Positions 47,801 through 59,637 of a stretch of 64,000 nt of DNA are shown piece after piece (positions within the stretch are counted from its first letter, which is position 1; each line of letters begins with the position of its first letter). The position numbers were made by a program, and so were the translations under genes. The stretch covers positions 1-64,000 of the forward strand of contig MU266451.1 in assembly GCA_021014945.1 (NCBI GenBank), written 5' to 3'. The notes beneath the pieces were generated by a model. It had not been told where the DNA came from and did not search any database. It saw nothing but the letters and a program-made list of their open reading frames with translations. This stretch comes from Leucogyrophana mollusca (lineage: Eukaryota > Basidiomycota > Agaricomycetes > Boletales).

Positions 47801-50800
47801 GATCGCAGCACCAAGCGCTGGATGAGGAACATCACAGTAGGTCTGCAGTATCTCGCGGATTGGAGACGACTAAACAGCATCTGTAACACGAGCGTATGAG
47901 GCACCAAAAGCCGCCGAGCATGCGTGGTAGCACGGTCGATCTCGTCTTTATCAGTGGGACTGTATCCAATCGGGTGATAGAAAGGATCGTCGTAGCTGTA
48001 GGTACTAATGAGCAACACCTCACGGAAATCGGGGCTAAACGAACTTGGATGACGCAGAAAAGACGCCTTTTCTGTCCTTGACGGTGCCTAACCATGCAGA
48101 CAACATCTCACACATGAATGCGACTTCCATGTCAGGTTTCTCTGCAATCACCCACGTCCATACCTCAATACCTGCTGCAATAGCCGCAGGGGTGAAGACC
48201 TCGAAGGGCAGCGCTACCAGGTAGTGCAGTAATGTGTATTCGCACTGCGACAACAATGAGAAATTGCTCATCCAATTGACACATGCTCACCTTGTCCATC
48301 GAGATGAGCGTCGCAGCACAGCGGAAGAGCAGCCGTTTGAGGTCTTGCACAGTCAACGCACTGAGCTTACTCCGTATGTCATTCATCGTGTTCGCCATCT
48401 TGGTCTTCAGCGCCGCCACCTCTGCATGCGGTGCACTTTGCGGGGGTACTTTGTCTAGGGTATCTTGACCTTTTGGAGGTGTTAAGCGCCAGTGAGGGGT
48501 AGTCGAGAGCGTTGATATCCTACCTTTCCGATTGGCAAGCCGAAGCCCGGCAGCTTCCCCAGCAAAGTACCCTTTGCTCGCGAGCTGACTTGCTAGCATC
48601 CGGGCACGATCAGATTTCCAGTTCGACAGTGCGCATAACGACGCTGGGAAGTCGACCATCAGCATGCCACAGAAATACAAACCAAATACAAACCGCTCAC
48701 TCAATTGGCGGTGAACTGGCCCAAAGGCTTTGCCAAATTCCTCAGCCACAGACGCCCCCAGCTCCGCGGTATCCGAACCCGTCAAGGACTGTGTAGCAGC
48801 GAGGTATTTCTGCGGACACAGAGCTGTTAACCACGCCGGCGCGACCAAAGGACAGATACATATGAACACACCTGCAAAGTCGACTGGAGCTCGATGGGTG
48901 CGCGACTCAACGCCAGCTCGAGCCACGTGTTCGCGTTCCTGCGCAGCTGTCCCAAGGTCTCATTCCGTATTTTATAGTCATCCGTAAGCTGCAGCGTTAT
49001 CCCCGTGCGCTCCGAGTGGAACTCGTATATCGGGTTATACTACGCTCAAGGTCAGTAAAGCGTCACCGAGACGCAGCACCAGCTCACCTCGTCCATGAAC
49101 TCGTTCTCGCACGCGCGGCGGAGCAGGGTGAGGGCCTCCAAAATAGCATAGACGAGGGGCGGATCACACATGAGCGACGGGAAGGACGTGATCAGGCGGT
49201 TGAGGTATTTCGAAGCGACCTCGCGGGCCTTTGCGATGCGATGCGTGCTGCCTACCAAAAGCCCACGAAGTTCCTCCGACAACTGCGTCGGCAACGCCTG
49301 CTCCGCAGCCTGCGCGTTCAAATCAGCCACACAGCCGCGGATGACCTGCGAGCGAACGATGTAAACAGCTCGAGCAATGAAACGGAGCAGGTAAGCGATA
49401 CGCTACCTTCTCGGCGATGGACTCCATGCATGCGCTAAGCCCGGCAAGCCGGTTGAGGCTGCTGTTCGTGAAGTATGTCGCCAAAGACGAGGGCAGCCCC
49501 ATAGCCGAGCGCATACTCTCCATGTCGTGCATAACCAGCAGGAAGATGATCTGCCCCGCGGACAGCCCACGTATCTCGCTCGCGCGTATTGGGATGTGGC
49601 GGGACAGGAACGCGCAGTGTTTCGGTAGGACCTGCCCAGCACGTCAAGACTTCTGACGAGGAAAAGGTAAAGGTAAAAGAGAGCAGCTCACCGAAGGCAA
49701 ACGGGCGTACTCCTGACGAATAACGGTGCTGTACTCGAACTCACTCGCTGCATCGAGGGCGCTCTCCAGCACCATGCACGGCGTCTTCGCAGCGATGCGC
49801 GCAAGAGCGGGCTGCAGCCACTCCATCGCCGTCTTCTCTTTCTCCTCGCTGGACGTAAAGTGGAAAAGAACGCACAGGAACCACATGTTCCGGAACTGCG
49901 TCACCAGCTCACTGGACGCGTTGAGGTGCGGATTGTAGTCTGCGTGGTCTAGCAGCGCCTCGATGGGCAGCAAAAGCGACGCGAGCTGCTCGATCATTTC
50001 TTCCGTCTGGTCACGTACGTGTCTTGTCAGTGGGAATGAACGTGGTGGATGGGCAGGCTTACCTTGACGTGTTGGTCAGAGATGGCGACGTTTTGGATGG
50101 CGACACCCTTGTCGGCGAATAGCGTGAGTAGCTCGGCGAGATACAGATCATAAAGGTCCGGTCTCCCACTCAGCTCCCTTGCCAGCCGAGTCTGCGCCGC
50201 CAGAACCTGTATTGTTCGAGTCGTAATCACCCGGTTCGCTGCGACGACACAAACGCGCTTACCATGTTATTGGAGAACCGCGGATCGTCCGAGTTTGCCG
50301 TGCGGTTGATCGACGAGAACAGCCGAATCGTGTCGCAGAACGCACCCTCCGGCGCCGAAAGCGCGAGGTCGACGAGGTTGTACGCAATCGCGGCTTCGAC
50401 GGTCGGCTCCGCGGTGCGCAGTCGCTGAAGCAGCATCGAGATCGTGAGTTTCGTTACCTACACCCGAAGCACCCATCAGTGACCAACAACGAGCGTATAC
50501 CCTCCGCGGTCACGCACCTCCTCGGACTTGAACTCGAGCGCAAGCCGCGTCACAACGGAAATCGTCGTGATCCCAATCAGCCTCTTCTCCTCCTCCGACC
50601 GCCCGTGCAGGCCCGTGTCCTCGGAATACACGGTCGCGTGCTCCGACGCGGGGTAGAACGGGTGGTTCATCATCTGCTGGCTCGTCGAATTCTCAAAGAT
50701 TTCCTTGCTCGTAGCCGCGATGTAGTTTAGTAGCGAATACATATTTGACAAGATCGGGTCGTCACCGGGGGCGAGCTAGGGTAGGGTTAAACAAACTATG

Positions 50801-52528
50801 AGCGAATTGTGCTGGGTGATATCAGGCAGGTTGATACCACGCACCTTGATGCACACGGCGAGACATTTCGCAGCTGCGGTGAGTGGGGGTGGGGCACGTC
50901 TTTCGCCGCCAAACGCAAATTCAAATATGGGCAGAGGGGACGTGACGAATCGGCGGAGGTGGTTGACCAAGGCGGGGGCGATCTCGGGGAAGCTAGGAGA
51001 GCGTCAGTGTGATGCATCCGGCTGCCACGCGGAACGTGCCTCTGTACAATCACTGTGGTGGCCTTCAACGCAGCTTCTTGCACCAAGTTGTCTGATACCG
51101 GGGAAGAGTCACTAAGGAGAAGTTTAAGCAGGGTATAGAGATCGCTGTCCAGTTCGCGCAGAGCAACGGTGCATATAGACGCGAGTTTCTAGTGTGGATC
51201 GGCTTCAGCTTCCGTTACACTAAGACGCCGAACGCCGCGCTCACCAGGCTCTCGGACATCGTCTCCCACGCATACGTATCAATAGGCGGATCGGTCTCCA
51301 TATCTTCGATCTGCCCCAGCAGCTCGTTAAAGCACTGCAGCGCATACTGCATCGTGGCCTTCAGCGCGCCCTTCGTCTCCTCGTCCGTGATCTGCAGATC
51401 GCGCGCAGCACGGCGCATGAGCGACAGCCACGCCTTGTTCGCAGCCGCCGCCTCGACGACGTGGCCGTGGTGCGGCGTCGGCGGCGGGGCGAGCGCCTGC
51501 GCGAGGACCGTCCACTGCGTCTCCATGACGCAGCAGATGATGAAGTACCCGCTGAGGGGTCGCCCCTGGGAGACGTAGCGCGAGATAAACGTGTGGCAGA
51601 ATGTGAGCGCGTCGGGGTCGGCTTCGACCTCTTCGTGGATGTCGAGGAGGAGGCGGTTTATGCGCTCGAGGACGTCGGCTTCGACGAGGGACTGGAGGCG
51701 GTGTGAGAGTTGGCGCCAGTGGTTGGGTGTCCAGGAGTACGGTGTGGATGTTATTGCTCGGTAGAGCCCGTGCACGGCGGGTGTAAGCTGCGTAAGAACG
51801 TCGATGGCTAGCCGGCGAGTTAGAGAACGGCATTATGTCGATGCTGGATGCTTACAGGTGGAAGACTTTAGTTTCTCGACGGTCTCCGAGATGAACGTCA
51901 GTATGGCTCCTAGGGCATCCTCGGCGTAATCCTGATGCGTGCTGGAGATGCGGAGGAGAGCGGAGACGGTTGAAAACACCAGCTGGTCCGGAAGGGCCCA
52001 TTCTGCACGCAAATGTGAGCAAGTGGGGCTGCGGACGCACGCGAGTCTTACCATCCCATGAAAGACACTCGTCAAAGTCGATATGAGGCGCATCACGCAA
52101 AAGGTCAACCAGGACGGGTATAAGGGTGTCTATCTGTTTAGAAATGTGCTCCTCTGGAAAGTGAACGACAAGTTCTCCAAACGCAATGCTGCACTGAGCG
52201 CGGGCCTCGGACTGTGTCCCGGGTGAGCGCGCCAGGACGCTTGGAGTGATAACGAGCGACAAACCATGAATAGACGGGGCACAGCGTCTCCATCCTCGGT
52301 GCCATTGGGTCCCTCCCCGGTGCTGCCATTGGGCAGGTTGTTCTTGGGATCGGATTCCGAGTATCCGGTCTTGGACTGTATAAGGTGTCTGGTGCTCTGT
52401 AGGTCGTCCTCGCTGTATGGTTCTAATGTAGCAAGATCAGAGAGGATTTGTTGGCGGATATTCAGCTCAAGACTGTCAGATGGGTGAGCCTACGCGTTTC
52501 GATGTACGGAAGAAACGCACCAGTCCAT
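44840..52528 (-). CDS. STT4: Phosphatidylinositol 4-kinase STT4 (PI4K-alpha type)
   Basis: Makes PI4P at the plasma membrane. The longest gene here (~7.7 kb, more than 25 exons, about 1950 aa). The start is the ATG at 52528: a tiny first exon (ATGGACTG) spliced to T-CTTGAGCTG gives [13 protein letters not shown]. Most of the protein is a helical solenoid (exons 52.4-46.5 kb). An accessory lipid-kinase-unique segment precedes the C-terminal PI3/4-kinase domain: [52 protein letters not shown] catalytic loop (split with GDRHNGN-type), then DFGFLFDI, then [13 protein letters not shown] and the C-terminal LQNGIPYK with the stop at 44840. That last four-residue exon follows an intron starting GTACGT. 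All kinase motifs are intact. Confidence 0.94.
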
Positions 52529-52633
52529 TGCGCGACGGAGGTCAAGGTCAGGTTAACGGAAGCAAAACATGACGGGAATTAAACCAGCCAACTCGTTCTA
52601 TTTATAATGCCAAACATCCCCAGCCTCTCCTAA

Positions 52634-52726
52634 GGCACTATAGCCAAGTGGTTACGGCGACAGATTCGAACACACAGTACTATCTGTTCCTCTTTGAGGG
52701 CGCAGGTTCAAATCCTGCTGGTGTCG
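52634..52726 (+). tRNA. tRNA-Ser(CGA) with an 11-nt intron
   Basis: Folds by eye into a type II tRNA. The acceptor stem GGCACTA (52634-52640) pairs with TGGTGTC (52719-52725), discriminator G52726. The anticodon stem ACAGA (52660-52664) pairs with TCTGT (52683-52687). The anticodon CGA is at 52667-52669, with an intron at 52671-52681 after position 37. The long variable arm CCTC-TTT-GAGG is typical of serine. The T arm is GCAGG-TTCAAAT-CCTGC. Serine tRNAs with anticodon CGA carry an intron in many fungi. The B-box (GGTTCAAATCC) is canonical. Confidence 0.92.
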
Positions 52727-52732
52727 TTTTTT
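52727..52732 (+). terminator. RNA polymerase III terminator of the tRNA
   Basis: A run of six T residues directly after the discriminator base, the standard pol III stop signal. Confidence 0.85.
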
Positions 52733-52764
52733 GTGCTCTTTTCATTATCTTCTTTTTGTCAAGC

Positions 52765-52793
52765 GAGGTGCAGGTTCAAATCCTCTTGGTCTC
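52765..52793 (+). repeat. Partial duplicate of the tRNA 3' end (extra B-box)
   Basis: Reads GAGGTGCAGG-TTCAAATCCT-CTTGGTCTC, matching the variable-arm end, T arm and acceptor 3' strand of the tRNA-Ser (52696-52725) with a 16-nt identical core TGCAGGTTCAAATCC-like block. The T stem is mispaired, so it is a fragment and not a tRNA. It lies 33 bp downstream of the terminator and just before the ATG of the next gene. Confidence 0.6.
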
Positions 52794-52803
52794 TACGTCT
52801 ACC

Positions 52804-54388
52804 ATGGTGTCTCCAATCTTCGATCGTGTCTTTTGGGCTGCGGTTCAACGAGAACGAATACAAACATTCTTTGCGATCGCTCTCAACTGGAGGACCTGGA
52901 TCAAATCCCAGTGGATCCCAGACTTCCAGCTTTACGGGCTACGGCCAGAAATATTGTTTCTCTCCAACTTGCCCCGAACCTGGATCGAGTCCCAGTGGAT
53001 CTCAGACTTCCAGCTTCACGGGCTGCAGCCAGAAATCTTGGTGCTATCTCTGCCCATCCTGGCCACTTTTGTCTGGGCTTTTCTCCGGCACCACGCCCGT
53101 ACCCAGCGCGAGGACGTCTCCCAGACGCACAGCGCCCTCGAGGCCCTCCTGGCGATCGCGTCCCCGACGTGCTCCCTCTGGCCGAGACGCTACATCGACC
53201 TAGCCCGGGCCGCAGCCCTCCGACCCGCCCGCCGATTCGCTCTGCCCCTCTCCGCACTGATGGACGACATATACACCGGCGCAATCGAGCTGCGCGACCC
53301 GGTCGAGGACCTCCCGCGCCTCCTCGGCCGCGGCACCCCGGTGTATGCGTGGACTATCGCGCTGCGCGTCGAGCGGACGTGGTTTTTCGCGGTGCTGGAC
53401 TGGCTTGCGTTCGCAAAGGTAGACAATTTTCGAGGTTTCCTCATGTTGACGGACCTGATGCTTAGTTTCGCGATCGGCGTGCTGCGTAGTGCGGCGGTGC
53501 GTGTGTGTCCTTGCTGCTTAGGCGATGGCTGATGCTGGACCCCTAGCGTCAGAACAGGTGGTCCCTCCGCAGAGGTGCGTTTTGTGCTCGATCACAAAAC
53601 TCTATGTTCACGCTACCCGCAGCACACCCATACCGGACCCACTCGTGCTGCCCCTCATCTCCATCTGTCGTGGTGCGCATCTCGACGTCGTACACGCCCT
53701 CGACACCCTCCCCTACGCCCACCTCGAGCAGTTCATCGGCGCCCTCAAAGCACGCCACTCCAACAGCATCAACACCCTCGAATCCAGGACCACGCCCCGC
53801 ACCCGCACCATCTTCGAATTCACAGCCCTCGCCCCCGGCGTGTCCTTCCTCAGCGCGGCCTACATCGCCGCCGCGGTGCCGTTCCTCCCTCGACGACACA
53901 CCCGATCGGACCTTTCCCACCCCTCCAGAGGGTCCCGTAACACCCCAGATGCCGGTAACCCCCAAGGTAACGCCTCCTCCCAAGGTACGGACCTCCCCCA
54001 GCGCACGACAACCCCCCTCCAGATCTCCCTCCCGCGCGTAATCGAGCTCCTCAAGCTCCACGCCCTCACGATCCAGAGCATCACGAACGTCTCCCGGGCG
54101 TACGCGGCGCTGCTCGTGGAGACGCATGATGCGCTCGGCGGGGAGCAGGTGCGCCGCGAGGATGACAGTCTGGGGCGCTGCGAGGACGACAGCCCGGCGC
54201 ACCACGATGCCCATGGACTGATGGACCACCACGCCCAAGACCAAGATCGAGACCAAGGCTCCGCGCAGGCCTTCATCACCAAGTGGGGCCCCTCCGCGTG
54301 GCGCGAGCACCGGTTCCTCCTCGCATGGGAAGCCGCGCTGTTCGCAAGCGGGAGCTTGGAGCGGTGGGTCGTCGTTTTGGGGGACTGA
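52804..54388 (+). CDS. Orphan protein with hydrophobic segments, repeated N-terminus; internal exon joins unresolved
   Basis: No family recognised. The first frame starts at ATG 52804 (MVSPIFDRVFWAAVQ), contains the 28-residue tandem repeat (52890-53060), a hydrophobic segment (LEILVLSLPILATFVWAFL-like, written here approximately) and a compact helical region. After about 53419 the frame must pass one or more short introns (GTAGAC..CTTAG, GTGCGT..CCTAG, GTGCGT..CGCAG are all present). It continues in the frame that reads TPIPDPLVLPLISICRGAHLD and IIFEFTALAPGVSFL-like sequence to the stop at 54388. I could not find a splice chain that satisfies all phases, so a frameshift or a different intron set is possible. 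Arg-rich composition and high GC distinguish it from its neighbours. Confidence 0.5.
52890..53060 (+). repeat. In-frame tandem repeat of 84 bp, two copies
   Basis: The first copy starts near 52890 (GAGGACCTGGATCAAATCCC) and the second 84 bp later (near 52974, CCGAACCTGGATCGAGTCCC). They encode TWIKSQWIPDFQLYGLRPEIL and TWIESQWISDFQLHGLQPEIL (first residues shown). The unit is a multiple of three, so the reading frame is kept. Confidence 0.75.
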
Positions 54389-54934
54389 GGGGTTGTGTGT
54401 TGTGTGGGGGAAGGTGGTTCAAGTGGGATGAGTTCCGGGTTTGTTTTGCACGCGGTTTCGGTTTCTTTCGCCCTTGATTTTGGTTTCTTTCGCCTCGATT
54501 GAGTTTCTTTGCACTCGATTTCAGTCCTGTCAACTCCGTCGTGGACCCGAATCCGCGCATATATCGCACTGAGTTCTCCGTTCTACACGTGTTTCGCACT
54601 TCCTCAATTCGAGCCATACCTTGCATCAAACCCACGCGCATACACGCATAGCACCCAATACCAATGAGTCTCAATCACGAAACAAAGAAAGCAAGAAAGG
54701 GAGCATGAAAGCGTGTATGCTCCCGCCGTGGCGTGGTGTACCACAATCGTGATTAGAATGTACATTATGTATGTACCTATGCTACGGAGACCTCGACATT
54801 AAATGTTTCCTGTTCATCCGTGTCGTATCCAACATTGCATTGTACCGTGTCGTATCCAAAGGTGTCCCCATGTCCGCCCAATATTGCAGGCTATGTCCGT
54901 CTAACATTAGGATATCAACGCCTATTTAACGCGA
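54389..54934. other. Convergent region with short degenerate repeats
   Basis: Between the orphan gene and BCKDH E1-beta. Around 54455-54527 a ~20-bp unit (GGTTTCTTTCGCCCTTGATT) recurs about three times with changes. Around 54817-54862 a 15-nt block CCGTGTCGTATCCAA occurs twice. No gene is seen. Confidence 0.5.
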
Positions 54935-56826
54935 CTAGTAGCTCAGCGTCTCGATAAGCCCATCCAGGATCCGAATCGCGTCGGGCATGTTGAACTTCTC
55001 GTACTGTAGCCCAGCAGGGACGCTAGAAAAACAGAGACAGCCACGTCAGCATCAGTCAGCCAGTGCCCCCAGCCTCGCCAAACCACACCACACCACACCA
55101 AAAACCCTATTTCAAAGAGAAACCCACTCACTCCCATCCCGCAACCCTCTTCACAGGCGCCTTCAGCTTTAAAAAACAGCGCTTCTGCACCTCCGCCGCA
55201 ACCTCCGCGCCCACCCCCGCCGTCACGCTCGCCTCGTGCACCACCACCAGGCGCCCCGTCCTTTCCACGCTCGCAACGACGCCCTCCACGTCCCACGGGA
55301 GCACCGTCCGCAGGTCGATAAGCTCGACGCGCGCGCCGCGGAGCGCGGCGGGGACGAGCGGCGCGAGGGCGGGAGGGGGGGAGGAGAGGAGGGAGAGCGC
55401 GGTGGTGCAGGTGTATAGGGGGGTGCCCCAGGAGAGGAGGGTTAGGTCCGCCCCGGGGATGAGCGTCTCGGCGCGCCCGAGGGGGAGGGTGTAGTCGTCG
55501 ATGGGGACTTGTTCGACTGGCGGGTGAGTGCGTGCGTTAGAGCAAGGTGTCATAAACCTGATGAGTGTTTAGTTGAAGGGGAGGGGAGGAGGGCTTACCG
55601 GCGGATCGGTAGAGGATCTTGGGTTCCATGAATATGACCGGGTTGGGGTCGCGGATCGCGGCGAGGAGAAGGCCTTTGCATTGGATGGGCGAGCGGGGGA
55701 TGACTATCTGCGGATCGGGATCCGGATGGAAGTTAGTTCCGTTTCCGCTTTCAGCTGGAAGGTGAAGGGGAGGGAGAAACGCACCTTGAGGCCCGACGCG
55801 CCCATAAAGTACCCTTCCGGGCTCTGCGAATGATACAGCCCACCATGGCCCACCGCCATCGTCGGCGTCCGGATCGTCAGCCCGCCGATGTTGAACTGGC
55901 CCCCGGCGCGATAGCGGTACTTCGCAGCTTCGTTGACGATCTTCACAAGGCCGGGGACACGAGGCACGAAGCATTGTTAGTTGAGTTGCATTGAGTTGGT
56001 GAGCGATAAAGGGACATGCAGGACGGGGCTAGACACACCTGATCAAACGCTGGGAATATGTAATCTGCGAACTGGATCTCCGCGATGGCCGTATGCCCCA
56101 TCGACGCGATGCCGATCCCAAAGCCCGCGATGCCCTGCTCGGTCAGCGGGGTGTTGAATACGCGTTCACGGCCTGGATGGGAAAAGCGAACAACAACGCC
56201 CGTCTCGTCAACCTCAACACACGATCAACGCGCGGCCAAGATCCGTACCGAACTCCTCCGCGAGGCCCTGTGCAACACGGGGCCGTGAGCCGTGGGCAGA
56301 CTGTAAGGAAGAGAGCACGACGCACCATCGTGCAGCGGAAGACGCCCCCGAAGGCGACGTCCTCGCCGAACACCACAGCCGTGTCGTCTTTCGCCAGTGC
56401 GATACTGCGTGCATACCGCCCGTCAGCCTCCACGCCCCACCCCGGCAAAGGACACGACGTACCTGAGTGCGTCCCGCACAGCCTGGTACATGTTCATCTT
56501 CCGCGTCTCGCGCCCGCCGACGATGTTCCGTACCGCACCCGTGCTGTCGTCATCGTCCGTCCACGCAAGACCGGGCGTCCGCAAGGCGTCGTCCCGCGTC
56601 GTCCGCAACATCTTGGACGTCGCTATCGACGGGAGGTGGCCCCCAGCAGGCGGTGGCTCTACCTTCCCCTCCACTGTCGACTGCCAGCGGCGCGGTGGTG
56701 CGCTGGACTGTAACTATACACGAATTCTGGATCAAGCACTAGGTTGGACGAGAGAGATAGCCTTACGAGGAGCGGTATGCGCTGTTTTGCTGTGCGCAGG
56801 GCGAGTTTGGTATTGGGGACGAACAT
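54935..56826 (-). CDS. BCKDHB: Branched-chain 2-oxoacid dehydrogenase E1 beta subunit, mitochondrial
   Basis: The thiamine-diphosphate-dependent E1 component that decarboxylates 2-oxo acids from Val, Leu and Ile, in the mitochondrial matrix. The start is the ATG at 56826 ([20 protein letters not shown]), an Arg/Lys-rich amphipathic presequence. Conserved segments: [74 protein letters not shown] (split), [47 protein letters not shown], and the transketolase C-terminal domain [43 protein letters not shown]. The glycine-histidine loop and the 'GVFRCT' distinguish BCKDH from PDH E1-beta. About nine exons. Divergent to CreC. Confidence 0.93.
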
Positions 56827-57043
56827 TTAGGTATAATATGGTCAGGACCAAGCCTTGAAATGCAAGATCCGGCGGGCGCCCCATGAGTGCCTTTGACGTT
56901 TACTAGTAGAAAGCAGCCGTGTGATCAATAATATTATTATAGTGTCCGCTTACAGTATATACCATAAGCACAACCATAGCACAGATTGTAAGCACTTCAA
57001 GCTTGCATTCTTGTACTGCCAGCTGGCATTAATCTCGAGGCCC

Positions 57044-59383
57044 ATGGAGAGTGATGCCGCCTTCGTTGCGCCAGAAGGCGTCTACTCCGTAACAGAAGAA
57101 CACAAGCCCTTGGTCCTCCCAGCACACTCCGTCAGCGCAGCCCCCGCAATCTACCCCACACGCCTCGCAGCCATAACCGTCCGCTTCCCGCAGCCCAAGC
57201 AGGGCGGCGCACCCGGCCTCGCGCAGCTCCTCGGTGCGAATCTGAGCAAGGACAAAGACAGGGATCTCAAGCGGGAAAACTTGCGGGCACCCTCCCAGGG
57301 CGATGGCGTGAGCCTCTCGAGCAGCGACACGCCAGAGGACACCAGCTACGGCTCGCCGTCGGACCTGGCGACGGCGAACTCTCCGCCCGACTCGTCGATG
57401 CAGACACCCGAGCCACCACACAAGCTCTTCTCCCACCCGAGCATATCGACGAAGAAAAAGTCCGCCGCACGCCCGAAGCACAACATGCGCACGACCTCGT
57501 CGACGTTCATCACGCGCATGCAGAGCGCGGAGGGGCTGTCAAAGGCGCTGCAGGCGAAGCAGGGGGAGACGACGTTTCTGTTCTACAACACCGGGAAGAC
57601 ATTTCTCTGGATCGAGCTCGGGTCCAAGGCCAAGGTGCGTGTCGGGTTCGGCGTGGGCTGAGGCTGGATGGGACGTGGCGCTGATTGGCGTCGCGCAGGA
57701 GCCGCTGACGAGGATAAGCTTCGCTGCGTACCCGACGTGCCACGACGTGAACCCGTTCACTGCGTCGCCCGAGCGGCTCGACGTGATCATAGGCTTCAGC
57801 ACGGGGGACCTGATATGGTTCGGTACGCTCCTTCCTCCCTCCTCCCCTTACACACGCTCAGCACGCAAACCAGATCCAATATCCAGCCGATACTGCCGCT
57901 TGAACAAACAAGTACGTACGCACACGCCCTCCCCGCCCTCTTTCTCACCAGCGTCTCACAGGGCTCCATCTCGAGCTCCCCCTGCACCGCCGTGCGCTGG
58001 GTCCCGTCCTCCCCAACCGTCTTCCTCGTCTCCCACGCCGACGGCACCATAATCGTATACGACAAAGAGCGCGACGACGGCGTGTTCACACCCCAAGTAC
58101 CCAGCACCTCTGCCCCCAGCCCGTCCCCATGCCCCTCCGACCCTCCCACCGCACCCACATCCACACCCACTGTGGACTGGGACCCCCTGGTCAACCTCTT
58201 CGTCACCGTACCGCCCTGGCATCCCGCGCCGGCGAGCGGTGCGGCGCCCGGGGGGAACAAACCCGACAAGGACCGGACGGCAAAGAACCCGCTGAGCCAC
58301 TGGCGCGTCTCGCGCCGCAGCGTCGTAGGTGAGTACTGCTGTCTCCGTCGTTGTTTGTGTTCTCACCTCGCGTGGGGCAGACTTCGTCTTCTCCCCCGAC
58401 ATCAAGTATGTCGCCGCCATCTCTGAAGACGGCTGCCTGCGAGTCATCGACCCACACGCAGAGCAGTGAGTCCCCCACGCCTTTTCGCAATCTAACTTGA
58501 CTTGACTCTCTACCTAGGCTCGTCGACTGTTACGCGTCCTACTTCGGCGCGCTGACCTGCGTCGCGTGGTCACCGGATGGCCGATTTATACTGGTGAGGT
58601 CTGCACATGTCCGCGGCACCGAGCCCCGTTCGCTGACGCGCACAAAGACCGGAGGCCAAGACGACCTACTCACGATCTTCTCCCCGTGGGAGCAGCGCGT
58701 CGTCGCACGATGTCAGGGACACTCGTCGTTCGTGTCCGCGGTGGCCTTCGACGACGCGCGGTGTGATGGCAGGACCTACCGGTTCAGCAGCGTCGGAGAA
58801 GACAATAAGCTCATATTGGTGCGTCGATGTCTCGCTGAACTCGCAGGACTCTGAGGGATGCATGCCTGTAGTGGGATTTCTCGAGCGGGGCGCTACATCG
58901 GCCAAAGCTACAGGTAAATACCCTTTTCTCCCCTGTCAAGTGCATAGCCCTGACTAGCGGCGTGTGCAAAGGCCACACACCACCAGCGAATATCCATGTC
59001 CTCCACCATCTCGCTCGCATTCCGCCGAGGGACGGGCTCGACGCTGCATCTGCCGACAGGCCCAGAGGGCTCCTCGCTATCGCTACCCCGCTACCACCCC
59101 GCTCCATCGCGAAACGAAGTCTCCGTCGTGCAGCCCGTCTTGGTACGTCCGCCCGCTATCTCTGTCCCCCGCCCCGTTCTGACTTCTGACATTCCCTGTG
59201 TAGATAAAACACATCGAGTGCGACCTCCTCACCGCCGTCTCGTTCCTCCCGCGTGCGCTGATCACGGCGACGAAGAGCGGCCATATCAAGCTGTGGATAC
59301 GTCCGCTGGCCATGAAGGCGCGGCATATGAAGCATGGCCACCGAGGGCTGTCCATTTCGAACATCCACGACATTGTCGCGTGA
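57044..59383 (+). CDS. CREC: CreC/WDR20-type WD40 protein
   Basis: In Aspergillus the CreC protein stabilises the CreB deubiquitinase in carbon catabolite repression; the animal relative WDR20 activates USP12 and USP46. The start is the ATG at 57044 ([14 protein letters not shown]); an in-frame upstream segment is open but lacks a better ATG. A disordered N-terminus is followed by repeats and the family signatures [59 protein letters not shown], [51 protein letters not shown] (split), [59 protein letters not shown], ending in [29 protein letters not shown]. About seven exons. Confidence 0.92.
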
Positions 59384-59637
59384 TGTGGGGCGCTTTCGAT
59401 CTGAGTCCTTCATTCCGTGTTCCCTTCATGCCTGCGATTTGCACTCTTTATCCAGTATTTAAACGGACGATATACCTTGCTGTTCGTGCTCATCGACCGC
59501 TGTTTGTGCTTCATCTTTGTTTTTGTCATTCAATGGATAATCTGTATCTTGCTGCACGTGCGTGGATCGCATCACCTGTATGTAGATGTAGACCGAGCGT
59601 AAGCTCCCCGTCAATCGAGTCGTAAATACCTGAGCAC

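Noticed and set aside
52634..52793. Second tRNA gene at 52.76 kb
   Set aside because: Only the T-arm and 3' acceptor strand are present and the T stem is mispaired. It is a fragment.
53549..54310. 253-codon minus-strand frame opposite the orphan gene
   Set aside because: It is a Gly/Val/Glu-rich mirror of a GC-rich + strand coding region, a usual artefact.
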